From an uncultured Roseburia sp. (GTDB lineage: Bacteria > Bacillota > Clostridia > Lachnospirales > Lachnospiraceae): a stretch of 6,072 bases of DNA. The translations under genes were made by a program, and so were the position numbers. Where the stretch lies: assembly GCA_934309475.1 (NCBI GenBank), contig CAKRDK010000042.1, positions 1 to 6,072 on the forward strand, given 5' to 3'. Position 1 is the first letter of the stretch, and each line of letters opens with the position of its first letter. This document shows positions 1-5,634 of the stretch, one piece after another. The notes under the pieces are model-generated. The model searched no databases, was not told the DNA's origin, and was given only the letters and a program-made list of their open reading frames with translations.

Positions 1-105
1 CTTATGCAGCCCAAACAGCGCAACCGTCACCGCACACGCCACAAAGATATTCACCGTAAACAAAGTCCCTTTTCCAACCCACGCAAATACGAAAAGCAAA
101 ATCTT
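1..105 (-). pseudogene. Second-frame membrane segment, open at the left edge; probable frameshifted continuation
   Basis: After a TAG at 106-108, this frame runs 35 codons without a stop to the window edge. It reads KILLFVFAWVGKG followed by TLFTVNIFVACAVTVALFG, which looks like one or two membrane helices. It has no ATG; the only early in-frame candidate is TTG at 97-99, with no well-spaced ribosome site. It overlaps the 54-residue ORF that carries the good start and Shine-Dalgarno site. The simplest reading is that one gene starts at 166 and continues in this frame after a +1 shift near the T-runs at about 93-105. An independent small membrane protein with a TTG start remains possible. The end of the gene lies outside the window. 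Confidence 0.4.
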
Positions 106-166
106 CTAAAATCTGCTCATCCAGACGATTATTTTCCTTCTGTAACATTCTTGTTTTTCGCGTCAT
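2..166 (-). CDS. Small ORF overlapping the padR end; probable remnant of a PadR-partner protein
   Basis: A 54-residue ORF starts with ATG at 166, inside the 3' end of padR (38-nt overlap), and ends with TAA at 2-4. A GGAGG site (176-180) lies 9 nt before the ATG, so translational coupling to padR is plausible. The first 20 residues (MTRKTRMLQKENNRLDEQIL) are charged and look like the N-terminus of the small helical proteins (DUF1048-like, from memory) often encoded just after padR genes in clostridia. After that the reading becomes Cys- and Trp-rich and no longer resembles that family. A different frame across the same DNA (105 to 1) instead encodes a clean membrane helix. This suggests a single-base indel or internal deletion rather than a normal short protein. 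The alternative is a genuine 54-residue peptide. Confidence 0.4.
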   Translation of the reverse strand: MTRKTRMLQKENNRLDEQILEDFAFRICVGWKRDFVYGEYLCGVCGDGCAVWAA

Positions 167-509
167 GTTCCATGCCCTCCAATTCCATCTTTGTTTCTGT
201 AAAAATACGATTGATTGCTCCGGACAGTTCCTGCCAGCTCGCATAAAACTGTTCCAATTCCACTCTTCCCTCCGGAGAAATGGAAAAATATTTGCGCTTC
301 GGTCCCACCGGTGACTGGCGGTGCTCCGCCGTAATCAGCCCATTTTTCTCAAGCCGGAGCAAAAGCGGATAAATTGTTCCCTCCGAAATGTCTGAAAAAC
401 CGTATACACGCAGCTTTTCGGATATCTCGTATCCGTATGTCTCCTTCTCGCTGATAACCTTTAAAATGCAGCCCTCCAGTGTCCCCTTCAGCATTTGTGA
501 TGGTATCAC
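129..509 (-). CDS. PadR-family transcriptional regulator (LmrR-like)
   Basis: This is a 126-residue winged-helix repressor of the PadR family, short C-terminal (subfamily 2) form. Residues 1-80 carry the DNA-binding domain: QMLKGTLEGCILKVI helix, ETYGYEI, the recognition region ISEGTIYPLLLRLEKNGLI (41-59), then the wing GPKRKYFSISPEG (69-81). Residues 83-104 form the dimerising helix, FYASWQELSGAINRIF, with Trp92 aligned to the drug-stacking Trp96 of Lactococcus LmrR (aligned from memory). The start is GTG at 509, not the TTG at 533: AGGAGG (517-522) sits 7 nt upstream, and the protein then begins (fMet)IPSQMLKG, as PadR proteins usually do. It lies 80 bp downstream of the ABC exporter genes on the same strand, with its own promoter overlapped by an inverted repeat, so it is likely autoregulated. 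A role as the exporter's drug-responsive repressor is inferred from context and the conserved Trp. Confidence 0.93.
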   Translation of the reverse strand: MIPSQMLKGTLEGCILKVISEKETYGYEISEKLRVYGFSDISEGTIYPLLLRLEKNGLITAEHRQSPVGPKRKYFSISPEGRVELEQFYASWQELSGAINRIFTETKMELEGMEHDAKNKNVTEGK

Positions 510-516
510 GTTTCTT

Positions 517-522
517 CCTCCT
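517..522 (-). promoter_or_regulatory. Shine-Dalgarno site that fixes the padR GTG start
   Basis: AGGAGG on the minus strand is 7 nt before GTG at 507-509. It directly abuts the inner end of the inverted repeat (arm begins at 523), so repressor binding or RNA folding there could affect ribosome access. No ATG lies at a usable distance. Confidence 0.85.
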
Positions 523-570
523 CTATCTTGCAATACAAAGTAGCTTTTGCTATATTGTATTGCAAGATAG
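523..570. repeat. Perfect 16-bp inverted repeat, probable double PadR operator
   Basis: The left arm CTATCTTGCAATACAA (523-538) is the exact reverse complement of the right arm TTGTATTGCAAGATAG (555-570). The 16-bp spacer itself contains TAGC-TTTT-GCTA. Each arm is also an imperfect palindrome around TTGCAA (TGTATTGCAAGATA), so each could hold one PadR dimer. The arm centres are 32 bp apart, about three helical turns, which places both sites on one face of the DNA. The right arm overlaps the padR -10 and spacer; the left arm lies in the leader next to the Shine-Dalgarno site. There is no T-run on either side, so it is unlikely to be an intrinsic terminator. The operator role is inferred. Confidence 0.8.
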
Positions 571-582
571 TAAATTTGTCAA
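554..582 (-). promoter_or_regulatory. padR promoter (sigma-A type)
   Basis: Read on the minus strand, a perfect -35 TTGACA (577-582) is followed by a 17-nt spacer and a -10 TACAAT (554-559, 5 of 6 matches). The -35 begins 8 bp after the ABC-B stop codon. Transcription should start near 547, giving a leader of roughly 38 nt. The right arm of the inverted repeat covers the spacer and most of the -10, so a bound repressor would block RNA polymerase. Confidence 0.8.
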
Positions 583-589
583 TCTATTT

Positions 590-2380
590 TTACTCCGCAG
601 CAAGAAAATCAAACTGCGACATGTAGAGGTCATAATATTCGCCCTTTTTCTCAATCAGCTCATCATGATTTCCGCGCTCTAAGATGCTGCCTTTATCCAC
701 GTACATGATGCAATCCGCGTTGCGAATCGTGGAAAGACGATGCGCGATGATAAAAGAAGTTCTTCCCTTCAACAACTCGTTTAATCCTTTCTGTAAAAGA
801 AGTTCCGTCTCCGTATCGATACTTGAAGTCGCCTCATCTAAAATCAGGATTTTCGGGTCGGCAAGCAATGCTCTCGCAAACGAGATTAACTGTCTTTGTC
901 CGGCGGACAGACGGCTTCCACGCTCGTTGACCTGCGTGTGGTAACCATTTTCCATGCTCATGATAAAATCGTGGGCACATACCGTTTTTGCTGCTGCAAT
1001 CACTTCTTCCTCCGTGGCATCCTGTTTTCCATAACGGATATTGTCTAATATGGTTCCGGAGAAAATGAAGCTGTCCTGCATCATAATTCCCATCTGGGTT
1101 CTGAGTGAATGAAGCGTGACGCCCGCAATATCCACTCCGTCGATGAGGATTTTTCCGCTGTTTACATTGTAAAACCGGCTTATCAGATTTACGATTGTGG
1201 TCTTTCCTGCTCCGGTCGGTCCAACAATCGCGTAGGTTTTTCCTGCTTCCGCCGTAAAATTGATGTCTTTTAAAATACTCTGCCCTTCTTCGTAACCGAA
1301 TGTCACATGCTCAAACCGGACTTCTCCCTTAATTTCCGGCATTTCTTTTGCATCCGGCGCATCTTTTACCAGAACAGGCTCATCAATCGTCTCAAAGATT
1401 CGCTCCAAATAAGAGATTGCGGTCAAAAGCGTATTATAAAATCCCGCCAGTGTGTTAATCGGTGTCCAGAATCTTCCAATGTATGCTGTAAACGCTACCA
1501 GCACACCGACAGTCAGGTTTCCGTCCGGTGCTAAAATCCAGCGCACACCCAGAATATAAACTGCAATCGTAGTCAATGTGGAAATGATATCCACACTCGG
1601 TCCCATTGTAAAATTGTATGTAACCGCACGCATCCAGGATTTCCGGTAATTTTTACTCAAATGGTTGAAAATTCCGGTATTCTCCTCCTCACGCACAAAA
1701 GACTGCGTTACCCGGATTCCGTTGATGCTCTCGGCGATGTAGGCATTTAAGTTTGACTGCTTATTGCTCTGAATCTGCCATGCCACACGCTGTTTTTTCT
1801 TGATGAAGACAATGACAAGCACAAGAAACGGCAGACCGCAAAGGCAGATTAACGTGAGCCTTGGGTCTAAATACAGCATAAAGATCAGAATGAAAACAAG
1901 GTTACACATGTCGGTAAAAGTATTTACAATACCGTTGCTGAGCAAATCGCTTAAACTATTAACATAGTTGACAACGCGCACCTGAATCTTGCCATGTGGG
2001 CGGTCATCGTAGTAGGAAAACGGCAGTTCCTGCAAATGTGCAAAAATATCCGAACGAATCTGGTGCACAATATCCTGTCCCACCACACTCATCGTTTTTA
2101 TTTTTATGCGCAATGCCCAAGCAGAGAAAAACGCGATGAGCAACGTCAGCAGACTATAAACTACAATCGTTTTCATATCTTTTTCCGGGATACAGGTATC
2201 CATTACATTCTGTAAAAAAATCGGTATCAGCATTGTCGCTGCCGAGGAAAGAAGCATCAGAACAATAACGCCTGCCATTTTCTTTTTGTAGGGTGCAATG
2301 TAGGACGCTAAGCGTTTTAACTGGTTGATGTCGAAGCTGTCCTCTAATACTTCGTCCACATCATAACGGTTTCTAGCCAT
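590..2380 (-). CDS. ABC exporter half-transporter B (TMD-NBD, canonical catalytic site)
   Basis: This 596-residue subunit is fused in the type IV (ABCB) exporter order. A hydrophilic N-terminus (1-35) leads to six membrane helices at about 36-56, 71-92, 150-170, 174-193, 263-282 and 288-312, then an ATPase domain from about 350. Visible motifs are Walker A GPTGAGKTT (387-395), Q-loop Gln435, signature LSAGQ (491-495), Walker B ILILDE with catalytic Glu516, D-loop SSID (519-522) and H-loop His547. The signature deviates (LSAGQ for LSGGQ), as is common in the partner of a degenerate half. It should pair with ABC-A to export lipophilic compounds, as in LmrCD, BmrCD or TM287/288; the substrate cannot be read from sequence. 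ATG at 2380 was chosen because AGGGGG (2389-2394) sits 8 nt upstream; the longer frame to 2461 lies inside ABC-A. The start overlaps the ABC-A stop by 8 nt. Its length lacks the extra extracellular region of BmrD/LmrD. Confidence 0.93.
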   Translation of the reverse strand: MARNRYDVDEVLEDSFDINQLKRLASYIAPYKKKMAGVIVLMLLSSAATMLIPIFLQNVMDTCIPEKDMKTIVVYSLLTLLIAFFSAWALRIKIKTMSVVGQDIVHQIRSDIFAHLQELPFSYYDDRPHGKIQVRVVNYVNSLSDLLSNGIVNTFTDMCNLVFILIFMLYLDPRLTLICLCGLPFLVLVIVFIKKKQRVAWQIQSNKQSNLNAYIAESINGIRVTQSFVREEENTGIFNHLSKNYRKSWMRAVTYNFTMGPSVDIISTLTTIAVYILGVRWILAPDGNLTVGVLVAFTAYIGRFWTPINTLAGFYNTLLTAISYLERIFETIDEPVLVKDAPDAKEMPEIKGEVRFEHVTFGYEEGQSILKDINFTAEAGKTYAIVGPTGAGKTTIVNLISRFYNVNSGKILIDGVDIAGVTLHSLRTQMGIMMQDSFIFSGTILDNIRYGKQDATEEEVIAAAKTVCAHDFIMSMENGYHTQVNERGSRLSAGQRQLISFARALLADPKILILDEATSSIDTETELLLQKGLNELLKGRTSFIIAHRLSTIRNADCIMYVDKGSILERGNHDELIEKKGEYYDLYMSQFDFLAAE

Positions 2381-4145
2381 TCTGTTTTCCCCCTTTCTTG
2401 TAACTTCCGTTCTTGATTTCCTCCGGCACTTCTCCATACTGGTGATGGAACGCCGAAGCATAGTAACCGTTCGCTTTTACAAGCTCCTCATGTGTTCCCT
2501 GCTCCACGATTCTGCCGTTGTCCATCACGAGTATTTTATCTGCATCTTTAATAGAAGAAATCCGGTATGCGATAATGAAAATCGTACAATCCTTTTCAAT
2601 TCTGCCAAGCTGCTCCTGAATGTAGCTCTCCGTCTCCATATCCACCGCCGAAGTCGTATCATCCAAAATTAAGATGGATGGATTTTTCAAAAGAGCACGC
2701 GCCAGCGAAATACGCTGTTTCTGTCCCCCGGAAAGACCAACGCCACGCTCGCCGACAATCGTATCGTACCCTTCCGGGAGCTGCTTGATAAAGTGGTTTG
2801 CGTCCGCCTTGATGGCTGCCTGGCGCACCTCCTCAAAGCTGCTGTCCGACCTTCCGTATGCGATATTTCCCTCGATTGTGTCCGAGAAAAGGAACACATC
2901 CTGCATCGCCATTCCAATATTATCGCGGAGTGCATACAAATCCATCTCCCGCACATCCGTGCCATCCACCAATACCTGCCCCTCCGTTGCATCATAAAAA
3001 CGGCAGAGCAGATTCATCACCGTAGATTTTCCTGCTCCGGTGGAACCGATAATTCCTACCGTTTCTCCCGGCTCTACTTTAAAGTTGATATCCTGAATGA
3101 TGTCCTCATCATCCGCACGGTACGAAACATTGCGAAACTCAACAGCACCCCTTAACTGCTGCCGTTTGTGTTCACGCACCGGTGTTTTAACATCCGGTTC
3201 CTCGCTGTATGTATGGTAGATTTTTTCAACCGAAGTCACAAAATTGCCGATGTCATTGACCAGCCATCCCGCCATACGGAGCGGCGTATTCAACATCCAG
3301 AGATAACCGTTGACCGTTACAAGCTGTCCCAGTGTAATCTCGCCCTGAATTACCATGTAGCCGCCGTATAAAATCAGAATCACCGTCAGCGCATAGGAAA
3401 GCACTTCAAAAATCGGCACATATTTCATCCAGACTCTCGATGCCGCCACCTGCGCATCGCGGAATTTATCATTTTCTTTTTCAAAACGCTCAATCTCATA
3501 CTGTTCACTCGCAAATGCCTTTACCACGCGGTTTCCGCTGACATTTTCCTGCACAAACGCATTCAGGGACGAAAAGCAGTCCCGGTTGCGCTGGAACGCC
3601 GGATGAACATCCTTCGACTGAAAATACGTGCACAGCGCCGTAAACGGAAGCACCGCCACCATGCAGAGCGCAAGCTTCACATTCACCGTAAAAATCATGA
3701 TGAGCGCAAACAAAAACATCAACGAATACTGATAGACATTATAAATAACATACGCCACAAAATGCCGGATGGCGTCCATGTCCCCTGTCTGACGGCTCAT
3801 CAGATCCCCCGTCCGCTTTTTGTTGTAAAATGCGAAATCCTCCTCTAACAGCTTCCGGTAGACTTTGTCACGCATATCGTAGAGCACACCCTGTGACGCT
3901 GTCTCAAAGACAAGCTGATAGAAGAAACGTAAGATTCCGAGCACAATCGTCACGCCCAACAGACAGGCAACCATCGGCATCAGCAGGTCATAATTTTGCC
4001 CCTGAATAACCTGATCGACAATCTGTCCGGACAAATATGGATTGACAACCGACAATACAGCTAATATTGTAGTCAAAACAATTCCCAGAATCATCAACCC
4101 TCTGTATTTTTTCAAAAAAGAAAAAAACCATTTCATTGGTGTCAT
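2373..4145 (-). CDS. ABC exporter half-transporter A (TMD-NBD, degenerate catalytic site)
   Basis: This 590-residue half-transporter is the partner of ABC-B. Six membrane helices lie at about 17-36, 56-77, 130-153, 157-175, 248-267 and 275-297, with the ATPase domain from about 335. Motifs are Walker A GSTGAGKST (367-375), Q-loop Gln415, intact signature LSGGQ (471-475), Walker B LILD with Asp495, and D-loop SAVD (499-502). The catalytic Glu is replaced by Asp496 (LILDDTTSAVD) and the H-loop His by Tyr527 (IIAYRISS). This is the degenerate-site subunit of a heterodimeric exporter, corresponding to LmrC/BmrC, which also come first in their operons. Its LSGGQ completes ABC-B's active site. ATG at 4145 is preferred over ATG at 4151 because AGGAGG lies 7 nt before the former and only 1 nt before the latter. 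It is the first gene of the operon, with ABC-B overlapping its TAG. Drug or lipid export is inferred from the family. Confidence 0.93.
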   Translation of the reverse strand: MTPMKWFFSFLKKYRGLMILGIVLTTILAVLSVVNPYLSGQIVDQVIQGQNYDLLMPMVACLLGVTIVLGILRFFYQLVFETASQGVLYDMRDKVYRKLLEEDFAFYNKKRTGDLMSRQTGDMDAIRHFVAYVIYNVYQYSLMFLFALIMIFTVNVKLALCMVAVLPFTALCTYFQSKDVHPAFQRNRDCFSSLNAFVQENVSGNRVVKAFASEQYEIERFEKENDKFRDAQVAASRVWMKYVPIFEVLSYALTVILILYGGYMVIQGEITLGQLVTVNGYLWMLNTPLRMAGWLVNDIGNFVTSVEKIYHTYSEEPDVKTPVREHKRQQLRGAVEFRNVSYRADDEDIIQDINFKVEPGETVGIIGSTGAGKSTVMNLLCRFYDATEGQVLVDGTDVREMDLYALRDNIGMAMQDVFLFSDTIEGNIAYGRSDSSFEEVRQAAIKADANHFIKQLPEGYDTIVGERGVGLSGGQKQRISLARALLKNPSILILDDTTSAVDMETESYIQEQLGRIEKDCTIFIIAYRISSIKDADKILVMDNGRIVEQGTHEELVKANGYYASAFHHQYGEVPEEIKNGSYKKGGKQNG

Positions 4146-4152
4146 TTTCATA

Positions 4153-4158
4153 CCTCCT
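4153..4158 (-). promoter_or_regulatory. Shine-Dalgarno site that decides the ABC-A start
   Basis: AGGAGG on the minus strand is 1 nt from the first ATG (4149-4151) and 7 nt from the second (4143-4145). Normal spacing selects the second, shortening the protein by two residues. Confidence 0.8.
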
Positions 4159-4187
4159 CGTTCGCACCAAAATTTGTTGTGTACCTT

Positions 4188-4216
4188 AGTATAAAATGTT
4201 TTGCCAAAAATGAAAT
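4188..4216 (-). promoter_or_regulatory. Probable ABC operon promoter, weak -35
   Basis: On the minus strand, TATACT (4188-4193) is a good -10. At a 17-nt distance the -35 position holds ATTTCA (4211-4216), a poor match to TTGACA. Transcription would start near 4181, about 35 nt before the ABC-A start. A weak -35 would fit a promoter that needs an activator, possibly the divergent AraC protein; this is inference. Confidence 0.5.
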
Positions 4217-4217
4217 G

Positions 4218-4228
4218 TACTATCTTGC
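4218..4228 (+). promoter_or_regulatory. Candidate PadR half-site shared with the padR promoter
   Basis: TACTATCTTGC here is identical over 11 bases to the reverse complement of 562-572, the outer part of the right operator arm of padR. It sits immediately upstream of the proposed ABC -35 (4211-4216). Only one half of the padR arm is conserved; the following bases (CCCTTTG) differ from AATACAA. It is a plausible site for PadR control of the exporter, but weaker than the padR pair. Confidence 0.45.
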
Positions 4229-4249
4229 CCCTTTGATGTCACATTTTGT

Positions 4250-4278
4250 TTTACTTTTCTTTTGGAAAAAGATACAAT
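4250..4278 (+). promoter_or_regulatory. Promoter of the AraC-family gene
   Basis: TTTACT (4250-4255, 4 of 6 to TTGACA), a 17-nt spacer, then TACAAT (4273-4278, 5 of 6 to TATAAT). Transcription would start near 4285, leaving a leader of about 28 nt before ATG 4313. This also argues against the upstream TTG (4262), which would lie inside the promoter. AAATGT half-sites at 4194-4199 and 4213-4218, and the inverse ACATTT at 4241-4246, lie between the divergent promoters and could bind a regulator. Confidence 0.6.
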
Positions 4279-4312
4279 AGAACTAGAATTTTTACTTGGA
4301 AAGGACGCCACT

Positions 4313-5155
4313 ATGTGCTGTCAGAATGATTTAATTGAGAACTTTAATCCAACCTTTCTATTTATCTGGTCTGCGACGAGGACGCACGATGAGCTGTCTT
4401 ATCACAGCCACGACCATATTGAGATGGATTTTATTTTATCGGGAAATGGCACTTACCTGATTGACGATAAGTATTATGAGGTCAACGAAGGCGATTTGAT
4501 TATTTTAAATCCCGGCTGCAAACACCAGTCTCTCGTCACCTCACCGGGACATCCCGCCACAGAATTTTTCGTGGGATTTTCCGATGTGCAGTTCCGCGGG
4601 TATGAGAAAAATATGATTCCGCTCCCATCGGGCAATTTCATCCTGCACACGACCGGTGAACTCCGCCAGAAGCTTTTTAAAATCTGCACTTCCATGTCCT
4701 TAGAGAACACGACTTATCAGGAGGGACGCTACTTTATGCTGCAGTCCTACCTCATGCAGATGCTGCTCATCATCCTGCGCGAACAGTTTAAACCGGAGGG
4801 CTCCGCTCCCGGCTGTTCCTTCGACTCCACCAACAAAAAATACGTGGTCGAGCAGATTGTCAATTATTTTGAGGATCATTATGCAGAAAAAATATCTTTA
4901 GACCGCATCGCAGAGAATATGTATCTAAGCCCGTTTTACATCTCAAAAATATTTAAAAGCGAGACCGGCGATACCCCAATCCGCCACTTAATCAACATTC
5001 GCCTGGAAAAAGCGAAAGAACTGTTAGAAAACGGCTGGAACGGCAGCATCCAGGAAGTCGCATCCTCCGTGGGCTACGATGACGTCTACCATTTCAGTAA
5101 GCTTTTTAAGAAAAAATATGGGGTCTCCCCATCAAAAATTAAAAAGGAAGTGTAA
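4313..5155 (+). CDS. AraC-family transcriptional regulator with N-terminal cupin domain
   Basis: This is a 280-residue cytoplasmic regulator. The N-terminal cupin-like ligand domain spans roughly residues 15-95, with the His cluster YHSHDHIEMDF (30-40), the turn LSGNGTYLID and the second cupin motif EGDLIILNPGCKHQ (59-72). A helical linker (about 112-160) follows. The C-terminal domain (about 175-280) has two helix-turn-helix units: SLDRIAENMYLSPFYISKIF (195-214) and IQEVASSVGYDDVYHFSKLF (246-265), ending in the usual YGVSPSKIKK. ATG at 4313 was chosen because AAGGA (4301-4305) sits 7 nt upstream; the frame is open to TTG 4262 but that overlaps the promoter. The length is normal for the family. 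Such proteins usually sense a small molecule and activate neighbouring genes. Divergent placement suggests control of the ABC operon, but cupin-AraC proteins more often govern sugar genes, so the target is uncertain. Confidence 0.93.
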   Translation: MCCQNDLIENFNPTFLFIWSATRTHDELSYHSHDHIEMDFILSGNGTYLIDDKYYEVNEGDLIILNPGCKHQSLVTSPGHPATEFFVGFSDVQFRGYEKNMIPLPSGNFILHTTGELRQKLFKICTSMSLENTTYQEGRYFMLQSYLMQMLLIILREQFKPEGSAPGCSFDSTNKKYVVEQIVNYFEDHYAEKISLDRIAENMYLSPFYISKIFKSETGDTPIRHLINIRLEKAKELLENGWNGSIQEVASSVGYDDVYHFSKLFKKKYGVSPSKIKKEV

Positions 5156-5219
5156 CAAAAAATCCCCGCACAACTTTCACATCCGGTTCACACAGGATTC
5201 TGTGAAAAATTGTGCGGGG
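5155..5219 (-). terminator. Intrinsic terminator of the thioredoxin gene, probably bidirectional
   Basis: A 10-bp perfect GC-rich stem, CCCCGCACAA (5164-5173) with TTGTGCGGGG (5210-5219), encloses a second stem TTTCACA (5175-5181) with TGTGAAA (5201-5207). On the minus strand the hairpin starts 7 nt after the thioredoxin stop and is followed by ATTTTTTG, a proper U-tract (5157-5163). On the plus strand it ends the AraC transcript but is followed only by CTTCTTCCTATTTT, a weaker tract. Confidence 0.9.
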
Positions 5220-5226
5220 CTTCTTC

Positions 5227-5535
5227 CTATTTTGCCTGATTAATCCATGCTTCTAACTGCTCTTTTGGCAAGAAACCAATCTGCTTATCGACAACCTGTC
5301 CGTCTTTCAGTAAGTACACTGCCGGGATGTTCATGATGCCGTACTCGCGGGTGATTCCCGGATTCTGGTCTACATCAATGTTGTAGAACTTCACATCGCC
5401 CTGGCTGTCAGATATTTCCTCTAACACCGGTGCTAACATCTGGCATGGTCCACACCATGTTGCCGAAAAATCAACTACTGTTGTACCTGTTAATGCTTCT
5501 GCCTTAAATTCTGCTTCGTTTACTTTCTTTACCAT
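5227..5535 (-). CDS. trxA: Thioredoxin
   Basis: This is a 102-residue cytoplasmic thioredoxin, full length for the family. It reduces protein disulfides through the active site WCGPC (27-31, Cys28 and Cys31), preceded by VVDFSATW. The central region VKFYNIDVDQNPG (48-60) and the cis-proline loop NIPAVYLLKDGQ (69-80, cis-Pro71) are present. The residue after the cis-Pro is Ala where most thioredoxins have Thr. The C-terminal helix is PKEQLEAWI. ATG at 5535 was chosen because GGAGG (5542-5546) is 6 nt upstream; the 11-residue upstream extension (MRKEAQEWRII) would be translated from the ribosome-site region and is not expected. It lies 97 bp downstream of a thioredoxin-reductase-like gene on the same strand, so the two probably form an electron-transfer pair. 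A terminator follows directly. Confidence 0.96.
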   Translation of the reverse strand: MVKKVNEAEFKAEALTGTTVVDFSATWCGPCQMLAPVLEEISDSQGDVKFYNIDVDQNPGITREYGIMNIPAVYLLKDGQVVDKQIGFLPKEQLEAWINQAK

Positions 5536-5581
5536 AATAATCCTCCATTCCTGCGCTTCTTTGCGCATATCAAATTGTTAT

Positions 5582-5611
5582 ACAATATCTGAATTTTTAT
5601 TTTTCACACAA
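5582..5611 (-). promoter_or_regulatory. Possible trxA promoter in the trxB-like/trxA gap
   Basis: In the 99-bp gap, the minus strand shows TTGTGT (5606-5611), an 18-nt spacer and TATTGT (5582-5587), both moderate matches to sigma-A boxes. The octamer GATATTGT occurs twice (5608-5615 and 5582-5589). An ATTGT-ATA-ACAAT dyad spans 5574-5586, and a short TGCGC/GCGCA hairpin (5552-5567) lies in the presumed leader. Co-transcription from the upstream gene is equally possible, since no terminator is visible in the gap. Confidence 0.3.
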
Positions 5612-5634
5612 TATCCTTTTTCATTGCTACTGCT

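Noticed and set aside
523..570. The inverted repeat as a Rho-independent terminator of the ABC operon
   Set aside because: The stem is AT-rich and no T-run follows on either strand; on the minus strand it is followed at once by the padR Shine-Dalgarno site.
479..682. Plus-strand 67-codon frame over the padR start and ABC-B end
   Set aside because: It covers the padR promoter and operator on the wrong strand and lacks a ribosome site; its hydrophobic look comes from AT-rich intergenic DNA.
2381..2461. 27-residue N-terminal extension of ABC-B
   Set aside because: It lies inside the ABC-A coding sequence; AGGGGG 8 nt before ATG 2380 marks the start and gives a normal exporter N-terminus.
2674..2997. 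Long plus-strand frames within the ABC genes (also 684-944, 2793-3155, 3603-3848)
   Set aside because: They are opposite-strand shadows of well-conserved ABC domains, with no ribosome sites and basic, low-complexity translations.
4262..4312. 17-residue N-terminal extension of the AraC protein from TTG 4262
   Set aside because: It would overlap the -10 box at 4273-4278 and has no Shine-Dalgarno site, whereas ATG 4313 has a well-spaced AAGGA.
5118..5132. ATGGGG-TCT-CCCCAT hairpin near the end of the AraC gene
   Set aside because: It lies within codons of the conserved YGVSPS segment and no U-tract follows; the real terminator is at 5164-5219.
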